Positions 17,001-25,095 of a stretch of 64,000 bases of DNA are shown here, piece after piece. This stretch comes from Cyanidium caldarium (Eukaryota; Rhodophyta; Bangiophyceae; Cyanidiales; Cyanidiaceae), in NCBI GenBank assembly GCA_026184775.1, contig JANCYW010000006.1:62001-126000 (forward strand), read 5' to 3'. The stretch's first letter is position 1. Each line of letters opens with the position of its first letter. The notes below the pieces were generated by a model that saw nothing but the letters and a program-made list of their open reading frames with translations, had not been told where the DNA came from and did no database searches. Made by a program: the position numbers and the translations under genes.

Positions 17001-19995
17001 GCCGACGCTGGAGGCGTTCAGCGAGACACGCACCCCCGGCAGCCGTTGGAGCGAACGTGCAGTAGTGTTGGCGTCGTATCTGCTGCTGTGCGGGGCCGAG
17101 ATGGGCGCTATCACCGCCGCCGCCTTGTCGGCCGGCCAATGGGAGCGGTGGTCGCAGGCCGCCCGCGCCATCGACGGCCTGTCACCGTGTTATGCGCGGC
17201 TGCGGGAATACCTGGGCGGCGGAAATGAGGTGGATTCGATGGGGAGCGAGTCGACGGGCAAACCGCTGGACGCAACCGTCTCGAGCATCACCTCGGCGAC
17301 GGCGTCCGACACGGAGACTGCTCGGAGGCGCGAGGCGATTCGCACGCGACAGGCGGCACTGCTGGAGCGCATGCGGCAACAGCAGCAGCGCTTTCTGCAG
17401 CACAACCCGGATGCGGCGCTGGCCGAACCGTCACCGTCCGAATCGGCGCCGAGCGCCGACGAGGAGCTGGTGTGCGCGCTCTGCCATGAACCGCCTAGCG
17501 GCGGCATGGACGGACGCTTGTGTTGGTTGGCGCTGGCACAGCGCACCACGCTGCTCGAAGAGGATGCGCAGCGGCGGCTGTCGGGTCGCGAACCGCGCGT
17601 CAGCGCCAGCCCGCGGGCGCGGCCGCCCGAATGGGAAGTGGCGGCGACAGCGGCGGCGACAGCGGGCCGCCAGGCGGCGCAGCTCTCGTGGCCGCTCACG
17701 GCGGCCGCTATGTTCACGGAAAATGGCACTGCGATGATGATGCCGCCGCCGCCGCCGCCGCCACTCTTCGTGCCCGACGCCGCGGCCGCCAATGCCCAGG
17801 TGGCGGAAGTGTTGGCGGCGGCCGATGTGGATATCGAGGATAGCGATGTGGATATCGCGGTGGACTTTTTGGACACCGACGAGAGTGGCGACGAGCATGC
17901 GCGTGATGAGGACGACGACGACAACGACGACCTGATCTCCCTGCCGTCGCCGACGGCCGCGCCGGCCACCCCGATACCGGAGCGGGATATCATAGAACAG
18001 CGGCGGCGGCCGCCAGAGGGAGAAGGCGCGTATCCGCGTCCGGACTTGCGACTGGCGGGCGAGGGCGCGCACGAGGACACCCTGTACGAGCGATTGCTGG
18101 AGAATGCGCGGCAGATGGTGGAACGCGCTTGGCACACCTGGAGCGGAATGGTGTCGGGGCGTGCGTCGCCCAGCCGCCGCTCGGCAGTATCGACGTCCGG
18201 AGCACTTCCCGATCACCTCGGCGCGCAAGTGGCGGTATACACCCAGTCGCTGCGGGCGATCGATCTGCCGAGCCTGCTCACTCCGCCACTGCGACGAACG
18301 AATGAGGGACGGCGCGACGGCCGTCCGCGGCGCCGCTCCGAGGTGATGTTGCTGTTCTGCGGTCACGCCCTGCACTATGCGTGCTACCAGCGGTATCGGG
18401 CGACGTTGGCCGGCCGAGTTTTTGCGGCGGGCGCGGTGCCCATCTCCGCTGCCGACCAGGAATTTCTGTGTCCCGGGTGTCGACGTGTGGCCAACACCAT
18501 CGTGCCGCTGTCGTTGAGCGCAGTGCAAGAGGCGGATATGGCGGAAACCGGATGGGACCTGGCTGCGGTGGTGCGTCGCGGTCCACCGGTGAACGCCGCG
18601 TCGGCATCCGCCGTCGCCGCCGCGAGCGGCGCTGCCGACATCTTCCCGGCCGCACTGCCGCCGTCGCTGTACGCGCACGAATGGCAACTGCCGGGCGCGA
18701 TGTCGGACGCCGAGCGGCAAGCGCAACAGCTGGTGCGGTTGGTGGGCACCACGCTGGCCACCAGCGAGATCGCCATGCGCCGTCATGTCGGGGATGAGGA
18801 GGAGACGCGCCCGCCGCAGCTGCGGTTATCGGCAGCGCGACGCCGGCATCTGTCGGCATTGGTGGCGGTGGCGCGCGAACACTTTGCGCGGTATCACCCG
18901 TGGACGGCGCACTGGTTGTGGCAGTTGACTGGCCTGAGTGCGCTGACCGGCGGCACCGATCCACAGCAGGCATGGGAGCACCTGCGGCTGGAGCTGCTGA
19001 ACGGATTGCGGACGCGGACGGAGGGTGTGGAGGGTGCGGACGTGGATGGGGCGGCCGCCGATCTGGCCGAATGGCTGGAGCGCGCGCCCAGTCGCTTGGA
19101 CGGCTGGTGGCTGCTGCTGCACGCGGTGTTGTCGTGGCCGGCGATGTTGGATGCGATCACCGTCAAGGCGCTGGTGCGTATCGGGTACGTGTTGGTGCTG
19201 GCCGGATGCGGGGCGTTGGGCGACGGTGGGGTGGATCGGGCGGCGGTGTTGTTGTACTTACGGCGGGCCGCGCTACTCTTCCTGGTCACCGGGTTGCCGG
19301 TGCCGACCGCGGCGATGGAGGATGGCGACTGCTGGTTGTCGGACTGTCCGCGCGAGTTGCATCGGCTGTTCGACCTGCCGATCCCCACCGCCGACGGTGA
19401 AGTGCTGCTGCCGGAACAGTGGCAGAGCGCATCCGCCGAAAACGACTGTGTGGAGCGGCAGCTGTTGCAGGTGGTGGCCGGCGGCCGGCCGTTCCGCGCA
19501 GCGCCTCGCGACACCGATATGGCGCTGTGGCGACCGCGGCTGGTGCGCCTGCCGCCCGAGTATCCGACGCTGCTGGAGCAGTATGCACCGGTGTTGAAAC
19601 AGAGCAGTCGATTGGCGGAGGCGTCTATCTGTTTGATATGCGGGCTGTTGATGAGCGGTCGGCAGTATGGAGGACGCGCTACGTCCGCCGAGGGTAGCGG
19701 CGCCGGCGGCGGCGCAGCACCCACCGACCCCTTCACCCACGCGCGACTGGTGCACGCCGGATTCGGTCTGGCGCTGGTGCTGCGGCGCACACAGGTGTTG
19801 ATGATCCGCGAACGGCGAGCAGCCTGCTTCCTATCGCCCTACCTGGATGCGCACGGCGAGGAGGACGTGGACTTTCGTCGCGGCCGCGTGCTCACCCTCA
19901 GCCACCATCGCATGGAGTATCTGCAGGATCTGTATGTGTCGCAAGGATTGGATCACGACACGCGCATGCTCTCCGCCTCACAGATGATTCTGTGA
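14065..19995 (+). CDS. UBR1: UBR1/PRT6-type N-recognin E3 ubiquitin ligase
   Basis: A 1976-residue E3 ligase of the N-degron pathway. The UBR zinc box (CGKVWSANELAYKCRTC...CVECF...GGGCCDCGD) lies at about residues 224-293. It carries the Cys/His/Asp pattern that binds type-1 N-terminal residues. A RING-H2 is split. The first pair CALC is near residue 1135, and CGHALHYACY and CPGC lie near 1431 and 1469. The insert of about 290 residues holds Pro runs and an Asp/Glu-rich tract. The C-terminal UBR cap domain ends at the stop. The length matches the family. The frame opens earlier (ATG 13912, only 43 bp after the DHFR-TS stop), but ATG 14065 is a more believable start. Whether it is UBR1- or UBR2-like is not decided. 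Confidence 0.93.
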   Translation: MCPLKEKKVDKSRHAQSSSVEDVSVGEKRARSAPSRPPLPELLGPWRDGPEHQRRQLQRLPEAMCSRWRALLEQQNGEANVFADVLEEVLATDARAGSDEPERTVDSPRLRQYLLVVSVVLTALAGARYESVSELDEETGSPVRWLKVVEHVRVPLYVEGAPCFEAPPEWPRLPTPPADAVAIPLVIEGELPPPALPTTANSWPAEKLFSYALPTLTQLVGGSTVCGKVWSANELAYKCRTCERDPTCAICVECFRDGHHQGHEFLMIKTGGGCCDCGDAQAWDVRGFCRRHRGAASEDDQVLNALQPAELKRAVQQVAEALSAQIAMRLRGLEAVGAQLRPERFMSRAWLRQEVERPLLQVGHLCGLLTALCRAGNAPLRMVGMAAFDSTAVPQLVDYDMHRCMLHAFKNASPRAAANAGESGERLGAEDGRICQAGYDHPVWGVSPQYAGVQKAAYKLLFNLVLDLTCKRQFVTLLAQRYVRMTSLAMRAADAQRPARVSPTAFLDHFSVQLLTVPALVPLMTGTGRRALLRQVAAALRRCLGGQRTRRLSLSAFLDEHQRVVYRILYDLRYILTHPEAAEHALYHDRDLWTLLLQDTFVLLQYAEPMRRQTGAHIEFENEAWMSTLSFELELQNLAECWVRGFRRAATAQQRSKLESVFGKLLMLARDRAAHPPKPVGESAISVHLPLHRLGARMLADGLARQPSSEWLLRAFPTAERGVSIARDPVRIQVLMAQVQAGMWRRNGLTMARLAALYRSRYCCSWYLDLDLFLLQALAACWPEALVQLAMQEFQVDTDDDDQHVDKSSSASSPPREDCLALLVWIVSDRHRCGMDAEQVIRQCVVQKLAAEGGQCPFSELSRSALSEMAAAGEERLSNVSEAQVSAVVTQVATFHRPQGVEQGVYRLRESAWRCFDPFYARYSRRDREDAQEAYDQYRRARHMPLNRVPEASLAERPLYACFHRLGEVSAAALPSLIAPTLEAFSETRTPGSRWSERAVVLASYLLLCGAEMGAITAAALSAGQWERWSQAARAIDGLSPCYARLREYLGGGNEVDSMGSESTGKPLDATVSSITSATASDTETARRREAIRTRQAALLERMRQQQQRFLQHNPDAALAEPSPSESAPSADEELVCALCHEPPSGGMDGRLCWLALAQRTTLLEEDAQRRLSGREPRVSASPRARPPEWEVAATAAATAGRQAAQLSWPLTAAAMFTENGTAMMMPPPPPPPLFVPDAAAANAQVAEVLAAADVDIEDSDVDIAVDFLDTDESGDEHARDEDDDDNDDLISLPSPTAAPATPIPERDIIEQRRRPPEGEGAYPRPDLRLAGEGAHEDTLYERLLENARQMVERAWHTWSGMVSGRASPSRRSAVSTSGALPDHLGAQVAVYTQSLRAIDLPSLLTPPLRRTNEGRRDGRPRRRSEVMLLFCGHALHYACYQRYRATLAGRVFAAGAVPISAADQEFLCPGCRRVANTIVPLSLSAVQEADMAETGWDLAAVVRRGPPVNAASASAVAAASGAADIFPAALPPSLYAHEWQLPGAMSDAERQAQQLVRLVGTTLATSEIAMRRHVGDEEETRPPQLRLSAARRRHLSALVAVAREHFARYHPWTAHWLWQLTGLSALTGGTDPQQAWEHLRLELLNGLRTRTEGVEGADVDGAAADLAEWLERAPSRLDGWWLLLHAVLSWPAMLDAITVKALVRIGYVLVLAGCGALGDGGVDRAAVLLYLRRAALLFLVTGLPVPTAAMEDGDCWLSDCPRELHRLFDLPIPTADGEVLLPEQWQSASAENDCVERQLLQVVAGGRPFRAAPRDTDMALWRPRLVRLPPEYPTLLEQYAPVLKQSSRLAEASICLICGLLMSGRQYGGRATSAEGSGAGGGAAPTDPFTHARLVHAGFGLALVLRRTQVLMIRERRAACFLSPYLDAHGEEDVDFRRGRVLTLSHHRMEYLQDLYVSQGLDHDTRMLSASQMIL

Positions 19996-20056
19996 GAAGC
20001 GTCACCGAAGCACCGGCAAGTGATGCATAAACGTAGGCATACCTGCTGCGGAGCGT

Positions 20057-20097
20057 GCGTGTGTGTGCGTGTGTGCGTGTGTGCGTGTGTGTGTGCG
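20057..20097 (+). repeat. GT-rich dinucleotide tract before the ENGase start
   Basis: A tract of GTGTGTGCGT-type repeats lies 35 bp before the ENGase ATG, with GT on the coding strand. It is a simple repeat, probably in the 5' leader or core promoter. Confidence 0.9.
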
Positions 20098-20131
20098 CCT
20101 CCGTTCTCGTTTTTCAGACTTCCGGTTCATC

Positions 20132-22240
20132 ATGGAGGGTGCCTCTGAGATTTCCCGCGGGAACGCGGAAACGCGGAAACCGGCCAACGTGTGCGAATCG
20201 GCGTCGGCCATCGCGCGGCTCGCGTGGACGCGCGGCCGTGCAACGGCCTCGCGTTTCTCAGTCACGTCACCCGCACCAGAACAGCGGTACACGCGTCAAG
20301 TCGGCTTCTGCAACGCTCGCTTCCTGGCATGCATGGCTCAGGCGGAGGGCAAGCCCCGTCGTCACGACACCTCCTGCGCCCCGTTCTTCTTCCGTCGCAT
20401 CTCGGACCTGCTGCAGTGGGACGATCAGACGCCCACTATCCCCCGAGAGCGGATATCGCAGGTGCCGTACCGCAACCGCGGTGAACGCAGCCGCGGACGA
20501 CTGTTGTTGTGCCACGACTGTGCGCACAACTACTCGGCGGCCGACTGCCACGGGGTGCACGGCGCCGACGGCGGTGATACCGCGTACCGCTTTCGGGAGT
20601 GGTCATTTGTGGACGATTTCGTGTACTTTTCGCACCATCGGGTGTCGCTCCCGCCGACGGGCTGGATCGAGGCGGCACACCGACACGGCAGTCGCTGTCT
20701 GGGCACGGTGCTGTTCGAGCACGAGGCGGGCGAGAAGGACCTGGCGGTGGTGCTGAATTTGCGGGTGCTGTTCTATGTGGTTTTCAAGCTGGCGCGACTG
20801 GCTCAACTGTACGGTTTCGACGGGTGGCTGCTCAACGTGGAGGCGCCGCTGCCGCCAGATGCGCCCGCGTCGCCGGCCAACCACGCCCGCTCGCCGCGCA
20901 ACGGCGTGCGCGACCGTCCACCGATCACCACGCTCACCAGTGCGCATTTGTTGAGCGTATTTATTGCGGCGTTGCGCGAACAACTCCACCGTTGCGTCGG
21001 ACGCCATGCCGCCGTCATCTGGTACGACGCGGTGACGGTAGACGGGCGGGTGATGCATCAGTCGCAGCTGAACGAGAAGAACAGCGCCTTTTTCGCGGTG
21101 GCCTCGGCCCTGTACACCGATTACGGGTGGAGCCGCGCGGTCGATGTGGAGGCGTCGGTGCAACAGGCGCTGGCTCTGAATCGACTGCGGTGGGAGATAT
21201 ACCTCGGGGTGGATGTGTACGGCCGCGGGCGCATGCCCGGTGGCGGTCGATGGCGCACCTATGAGGCGGTGGATATGGCGCTGCAGTACGGTACCAGTGT
21301 GGCGCTGTTCGCGCCGGCATGGACGACCACCGCCGTCGCCGCGGCCGCCCTGCAACTTCCAGAGTCGGTGTTGAGTGCGGAGGAGGCGGCGCTGGCATTT
21401 TGGCACTACCAGCGAGTGTTGCCTCAGGAGCGCGAGCCGTCGCCGTCGTCGCCGTTGAGCACACAGGTGGCCGCGTGGAAGCGGGCGCCGCGGCTGTGGC
21501 CGGATCGCGTACTGCTCACCGACGCGGACTTGCCGGTGGACACCGCGTTTCAACCCGGATGGCAGAGCGGTCGCTATTACGACATGCGCCGCTGCCAGCT
21601 GCAACCGAATTACCTGCGCGAGTGGCTTGCCTCGGTGAACGATGCGGCCGCCGCGGAACGCCTCGAGATGCGGTGGACGGAGCCGTCTGCACAACCGGGT
21701 TATTTTCAGGTGAGCTGCCCGCGACAGTTGGGCAGTCGACCGACCGACGCGTACGCGGTGTTGCGGTTTATGCGGGTGCGCTTGCGGCCGCCGCTGTGCC
21801 TGTCGTACACGCTGCGGATACCGCGACAGTATGCGGATCGGCGGGAGGCGATGGCACTGGGTTTGGTGACCAACCGCAACCGCCTTCTGGTGCTGCAGCT
21901 AGCGCGTGCCGAGGGCGCAGGCAGCAATCGCAGCAGCCCGGTGCCGTTGTGGCTTGGCGATACCTGCGAACCGCTCACGTTCTGTGCGGTGGAAGTGCGT
22001 CCGCCCGATGAGGTGCGCTGCGAGGCGGCGGGTAGAGATGAGGTGCTGGAGACGCGGGTGTACAGCGTGACCCGGGAGGAGCGACCGCTGGTCATCACCG
22101 ACTTTGTCATCATCGTGGGCGACATCGGAATGAGTGGATCGGGATGGGCGCAGCGACGACACCGACTCGGCTTGAGCTACGCGCGCGCGGATGAGTCGCT
22201 GAAGTTTGGTCTGCAGCGGTTAACGCTGTGTCGACGGTGA
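20132..22240 (+). CDS. ENGASE: Cytosolic endo-beta-N-acetylglucosaminidase (GH85)
   Basis: A 702-residue glycoside hydrolase of family 85. It cuts the chitobiose core of free N-glycans or misfolded glycoproteins in the cytosol. FVDDFVYFSHHRVSLPP opens the TIM barrel. The catalytic pair is Asn235/Glu237 in FDGWLLNVE, as in characterised GH85 enzymes. HAAVIWYDAVTVDGRV and FFAVASALYTDYGW are further family blocks. There is no signal peptide, in line with a cytosolic enzyme. The longer frame starting at 20063 reads through the GT repeat as a Cys/Val string and is not believable. It converges on the GT92-like gene with 29 bp between stops. Confidence 0.93.
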   Translation: MEGASEISRGNAETRKPANVCESASAIARLAWTRGRATASRFSVTSPAPEQRYTRQVGFCNARFLACMAQAEGKPRRHDTSCAPFFFRRISDLLQWDDQTPTIPRERISQVPYRNRGERSRGRLLLCHDCAHNYSAADCHGVHGADGGDTAYRFREWSFVDDFVYFSHHRVSLPPTGWIEAAHRHGSRCLGTVLFEHEAGEKDLAVVLNLRVLFYVVFKLARLAQLYGFDGWLLNVEAPLPPDAPASPANHARSPRNGVRDRPPITTLTSAHLLSVFIAALREQLHRCVGRHAAVIWYDAVTVDGRVMHQSQLNEKNSAFFAVASALYTDYGWSRAVDVEASVQQALALNRLRWEIYLGVDVYGRGRMPGGGRWRTYEAVDMALQYGTSVALFAPAWTTTAVAAAALQLPESVLSAEEAALAFWHYQRVLPQEREPSPSSPLSTQVAAWKRAPRLWPDRVLLTDADLPVDTAFQPGWQSGRYYDMRRCQLQPNYLREWLASVNDAAAAERLEMRWTEPSAQPGYFQVSCPRQLGSRPTDAYAVLRFMRVRLRPPLCLSYTLRIPRQYADRREAMALGLVTNRNRLLVLQLARAEGAGSNRSSPVPLWLGDTCEPLTFCAVEVRPPDEVRCEAAGRDEVLETRVYSVTREERPLVITDFVIIVGDIGMSGSGWAQRRHRLGLSYARADESLKFGLQRLTLCRR

Positions 22241-22269
22241 CACCCACACGATTTTTGGATCCCTCCCTC

Positions 22270-23595
22270 TCATCCGGCGACGTAACCGCGGTAGTGCACC
22301 AGAAATGCCTCGGTGGTGTTCAGATGCACCACGCGATACGGTTCCCGAGCGTGCGCGTTGTGTATTTGGATTTGACGCATCCGGTCGGGTCGGAGCACGT
22401 GCTTGCGGCGGCCGGGCGGTCCGATGCACAGTTCCGGCGGCTCGACGGTGACCGTGACGATGCCGGCGGCGGTGTCGAAGCTCTTGGGCCAGCCGCTGCG
22501 CGGCGGGTAACAGGCCGGCTGCGGTGCTTGTCGACGCGGCTCCTGATGCAGGCCGGGTTTGATGTAGGGCCACGAGCCGAACGTGTAGCCGGCCACGTTC
22601 GGCTCGTGGCGTTGGCGCGTCTGCAACCACCGCGACAGCGACTGGTGTCGATGGAGGAACCGCGTCAGCGGCATGGCAAACTCCTCATCCAGGTCAATGA
22701 ACGCCGTCCAGCGCGAACGCGTCGCCTCGCGCACCCAACAATCGTAAACCGCCAGGTACTGTCCAAAGTAGTGCAGTTTCAAGCCGGGCGGTACGACTTG
22801 AAAGCGCACGGTGAGGCCGGCGAGTTGCGGGTCGGACACGACCGCCGCAGACACCTGTTGCACCAGAGTGCGGTTATAGCCGGGCACCAGGTACATGCGC
22901 GCCGCTTCTAGCTGGTGTCGTTGGCGCAGGCGCTGCAGCCACTCCACCACCCGTTCCACCCGGGCGTTGTTCTGCAGCACTGGCAAGCAGGCACTGAGGG
23001 CGCGGCGTATGCGCTGCGGCGCCGGCAGCATCACCGGCACGCTGTCGGCCGCGCGGGCGATGAACAGATGCAAGTCTGGTCGGTGGCGCGCCCGCAGCCA
23101 CGACGGCCGCAGCGGCGGCGAGATGCGCAAGAACCACGCAAAGGTGGTATCCGGATGGTTGTGGTGATCCTCCTCCCAGCTCTCCTGCAGAAACGCGCAG
23201 CGGTGGCCGCGGTCGCTGGCGGCCAGCGGCACTCGCGCGTCGGCGCTACCCCAACGTAACACCAGCTCGCATGCAGGTGCCAGTTTGGGGGCGTTGCGGT
23301 CCACCACGCCGGTCAGCAGGATGGTCTGGTGATCGTCCAACAGCCGCGCGGCCGTGGCCCACCGCCGAGTGGCCAGTTCGTAAGTGGGCACACGGGTCGG
23401 CGCAGGGACGAGCGGCACATCCGCCGCACTCCACCACGTCCAGTGCCGCCAGGTCCACCACAGCAACAAGAGGAGGGCGCTCGCGGCAAGCACACCCAAG
23501 CGCACCCGGCGGCGCGACCAGGCAACGGTGACGCGTCGACTGAGCAGGACACGGGTGGTTGGGGCAAATCTTTTTTCTCCCCTACTTGACGGCAT
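22270..23595 (-). CDS. Type II membrane glycosyltransferase, GT92/DUF23-like
   Basis: A 441-residue protein with a basic N-terminus and one strong membrane anchor (LGVLAASALLLLLWW, residues 33-47), so a Golgi type II topology is likely. The catalytic part has VPGYNRTLVQQ, a YDCWVREATRSRWTAFIDLDEEF block and a following Leu/His helix. This is the DUF23/GT92 pattern, with DLDEE as the metal-binding acidic motif. Family members add galactose to glycans or pectic galactan; the acceptor here is unknown. The ATG at 23595 was used because the frame's apparent start at 23607 is GTG. A 43-bp CA/GT tract lies about 55 bp upstream. Confidence 0.75.
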   Translation of the reverse strand: MPSSRGEKRFAPTTRVLLSRRVTVAWSRRRVRLGVLAASALLLLLWWTWRHWTWWSAADVPLVPAPTRVPTYELATRRWATAARLLDDHQTILLTGVVDRNAPKLAPACELVLRWGSADARVPLAASDRGHRCAFLQESWEEDHHNHPDTTFAWFLRISPPLRPSWLRARHRPDLHLFIARAADSVPVMLPAPQRIRRALSACLPVLQNNARVERVVEWLQRLRQRHQLEAARMYLVPGYNRTLVQQVSAAVVSDPQLAGLTVRFQVVPPGLKLHYFGQYLAVYDCWVREATRSRWTAFIDLDEEFAMPLTRFLHRHQSLSRWLQTRQRHEPNVAGYTFGSWPYIKPGLHQEPRRQAPQPACYPPRSGWPKSFDTAAGIVTVTVEPPELCIGPPGRRKHVLRPDRMRQIQIHNAHAREPYRVVHLNTTEAFLVHYRGYVAG

Positions 23596-23647
23596 GCACG
23601 ATGCCACGATTCGTTACGAGCGCCCGCACGAACAAACGAGTGTCGTG

Positions 23648-23691
23648 GACACACACACACACACACGCACACACACACACACACACACGCG
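23648..23691 (-). repeat. CA/GT dinucleotide tract before the GT92-like start
   Basis: A run of about 43 bp of ACAC interrupted once by CG. Read on the coding strand of the GT92-like gene it is GT-rich, about 55 bp before its ATG. The ENGase gene carries a matching arrangement. Confidence 0.9.
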
Positions 23692-23843
23692 TCACTGGCG
23701 TGACCTTCTGCCGGACATCGGGCGGCCATTCGAATCTACCACCCTCCGACGAGACGCAAGTCGCCGGGACATCTCCCGACAAACCCGATGAGGACACCGG
23801 GTACACCCCGATAGACGACGTGCGTTTACCCGCACCGCTTTTG

Positions 23844-24797
23844 CTATACCGTCGGTGCACCCGACAATGCTCCCAGGGTGGATGCCTGCTCTCCATTCCT
23901 TCCAGCCCCGTCCACATCCACTACGCTTTCATCTCCGCCCCCCAGCATCCACTGCTGCAAATCGGTCTCGCGGGCATAGTACCGAGGGCGCAGTTGCGCG
24001 TGCCGTTCCTGGCGCCGCTGGCGTGCTCGCGCAATGCCCGGATAGGTGCACAGCAGGATGGCCGAGGCGTAACTGGCCACAATCATGATGAGACAGGTGC
24101 TCCACACCACCAACGAGCAGCAGGGCACGGTGCTGCCTCTGCGACCGCATCGATCGAATGGCGTGTGACTCTGGCCCAGCTGCTGGAAGAACACCGCCTG
24201 CAAGACGAAAAACAATAGGAAAAAGGTGGCGAAGAGCAGGCCGCCGCACCACCCTACCACGCCGCTCCACGAGCCGTCCAACGGCGTGCGGAAGCCGTGC
24301 ACCAGCACCAGCAGCACCACCGCGAAGGACGATAGGAATAGCCACAGCACCGCCATCGGAAACAGGATGGCGATGAGCGCCTTGTCGCACGCAGTGCCCA
24401 CCTTGGCGGTGGGATCGGCGGTGATGACCACGATGGGCCAGCCGAACATCACGAACAGCAGTGCCGCCAGCCCGATGATGTGGACGGCGGTCTTTTGCGG
24501 CGGTCGCTTGAGCAACTTGCGCGACGCCTGCAATAGCGTGGCGGTGCGGCGGACGGGTTTGGATTGGGCGGCACGGTTCGAAGGTGGCTTGCGGGGCGGC
24601 AGCACCTGCTTCCAAGGCGAGTCAGAGCCGGCAGCGGCCGCCAAGTCAGAGCGACTGCGACTGTGCGACGGCCGTCGTTGTAGATCCGACGCGTTGAACA
24701 GAGATTGCTCCCGCTCCCAACGTTCCGTCGTGCCTCGCTCGTACCTGGCGTACAGGCGACGTAGGGCGCGTTCGTACGGGGACTCGCGTTCGGACAT
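23844..24797 (-). CDS. Unknown four-span membrane protein
   Basis: A 317-residue protein I do not recognise. Residues 1-95 are hydrophilic and basic, with Ser-Arg repeats (SHSRSRSDL). Four hydrophobic segments follow: HIIGLAALLFVMFGWPIVV, a segment ending FLSSFAVVLLVLVHG, GLLFATFFLLFFVLQAVFF and LIMIVASYASAILLC. The tail is basic, then acidic. This looks like a four-helix integral membrane protein of the endomembrane system with both ends on the cytosolic side. The ATG at 24797 was chosen because the frame's earlier start (24827) is GTG. Spacing to GLE1 is 298 bp with no other gene. Confidence 0.7.
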   Translation of the reverse strand: MSERESPYERALRRLYARYERGTTERWEREQSLFNASDLQRRPSHSRSRSDLAAAAGSDSPWKQVLPPRKPPSNRAAQSKPVRRTATLLQASRKLLKRPPQKTAVHIIGLAALLFVMFGWPIVVITADPTAKVGTACDKALIAILFPMAVLWLFLSSFAVVLLVLVHGFRTPLDGSWSGVVGWCGGLLFATFFLLFFVLQAVFFQQLGQSHTPFDRCGRRGSTVPCCSLVVWSTCLIMIVASYASAILLCTYPGIARARQRRQERHAQLRPRYYARETDLQQWMLGGGDESVVDVDGAGRNGEQASTLGALSGAPTV

Positions 24798-25095
24798 GAA
24801 CGGAAAGAGGAACGGAATGAAGGTCACGAGACGAAAGAAGAGTACGGTTTCAGAGATCGCACTGGGCAGCCATCAGCTGCGTAGGCGTTTCAAGTGACCG
24901 CCTCCATGCCCAGAAGCCGAACAACGGGAGACGGCATCGGACGGCCAGCGGACGCGCGGGCGATCGACGGGGAGACGGTCGTCGGTGGCGACCACGCGAA
25001 GGGCCAACGCGACGGAAGCGCATGAGCGGAGCAGGTTGCCTTACTTGATTGCATACACATGCATCCACTCCACACCGCCTGTTCCTCTTCCCACC

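Noticed and set aside
17190-18786. Two long minus-strand frames (315 and 451 codons) opposite the UBR gene
   Set aside because: Both overlap the UBR insert and are Ser/Arg or His/Arg strings; the plus frame carries the zinc motifs.
20603-21694. 363-codon minus-strand frame opposite ENGase
   Set aside because: Arg/His/Gln-rich shadow of an intact GH85 frame.
22228-22911. 227-codon plus-strand frame opposite the GT92-like gene
   Set aside because: No family motif, and the minus frame has an anchor plus the DLDEE motif.
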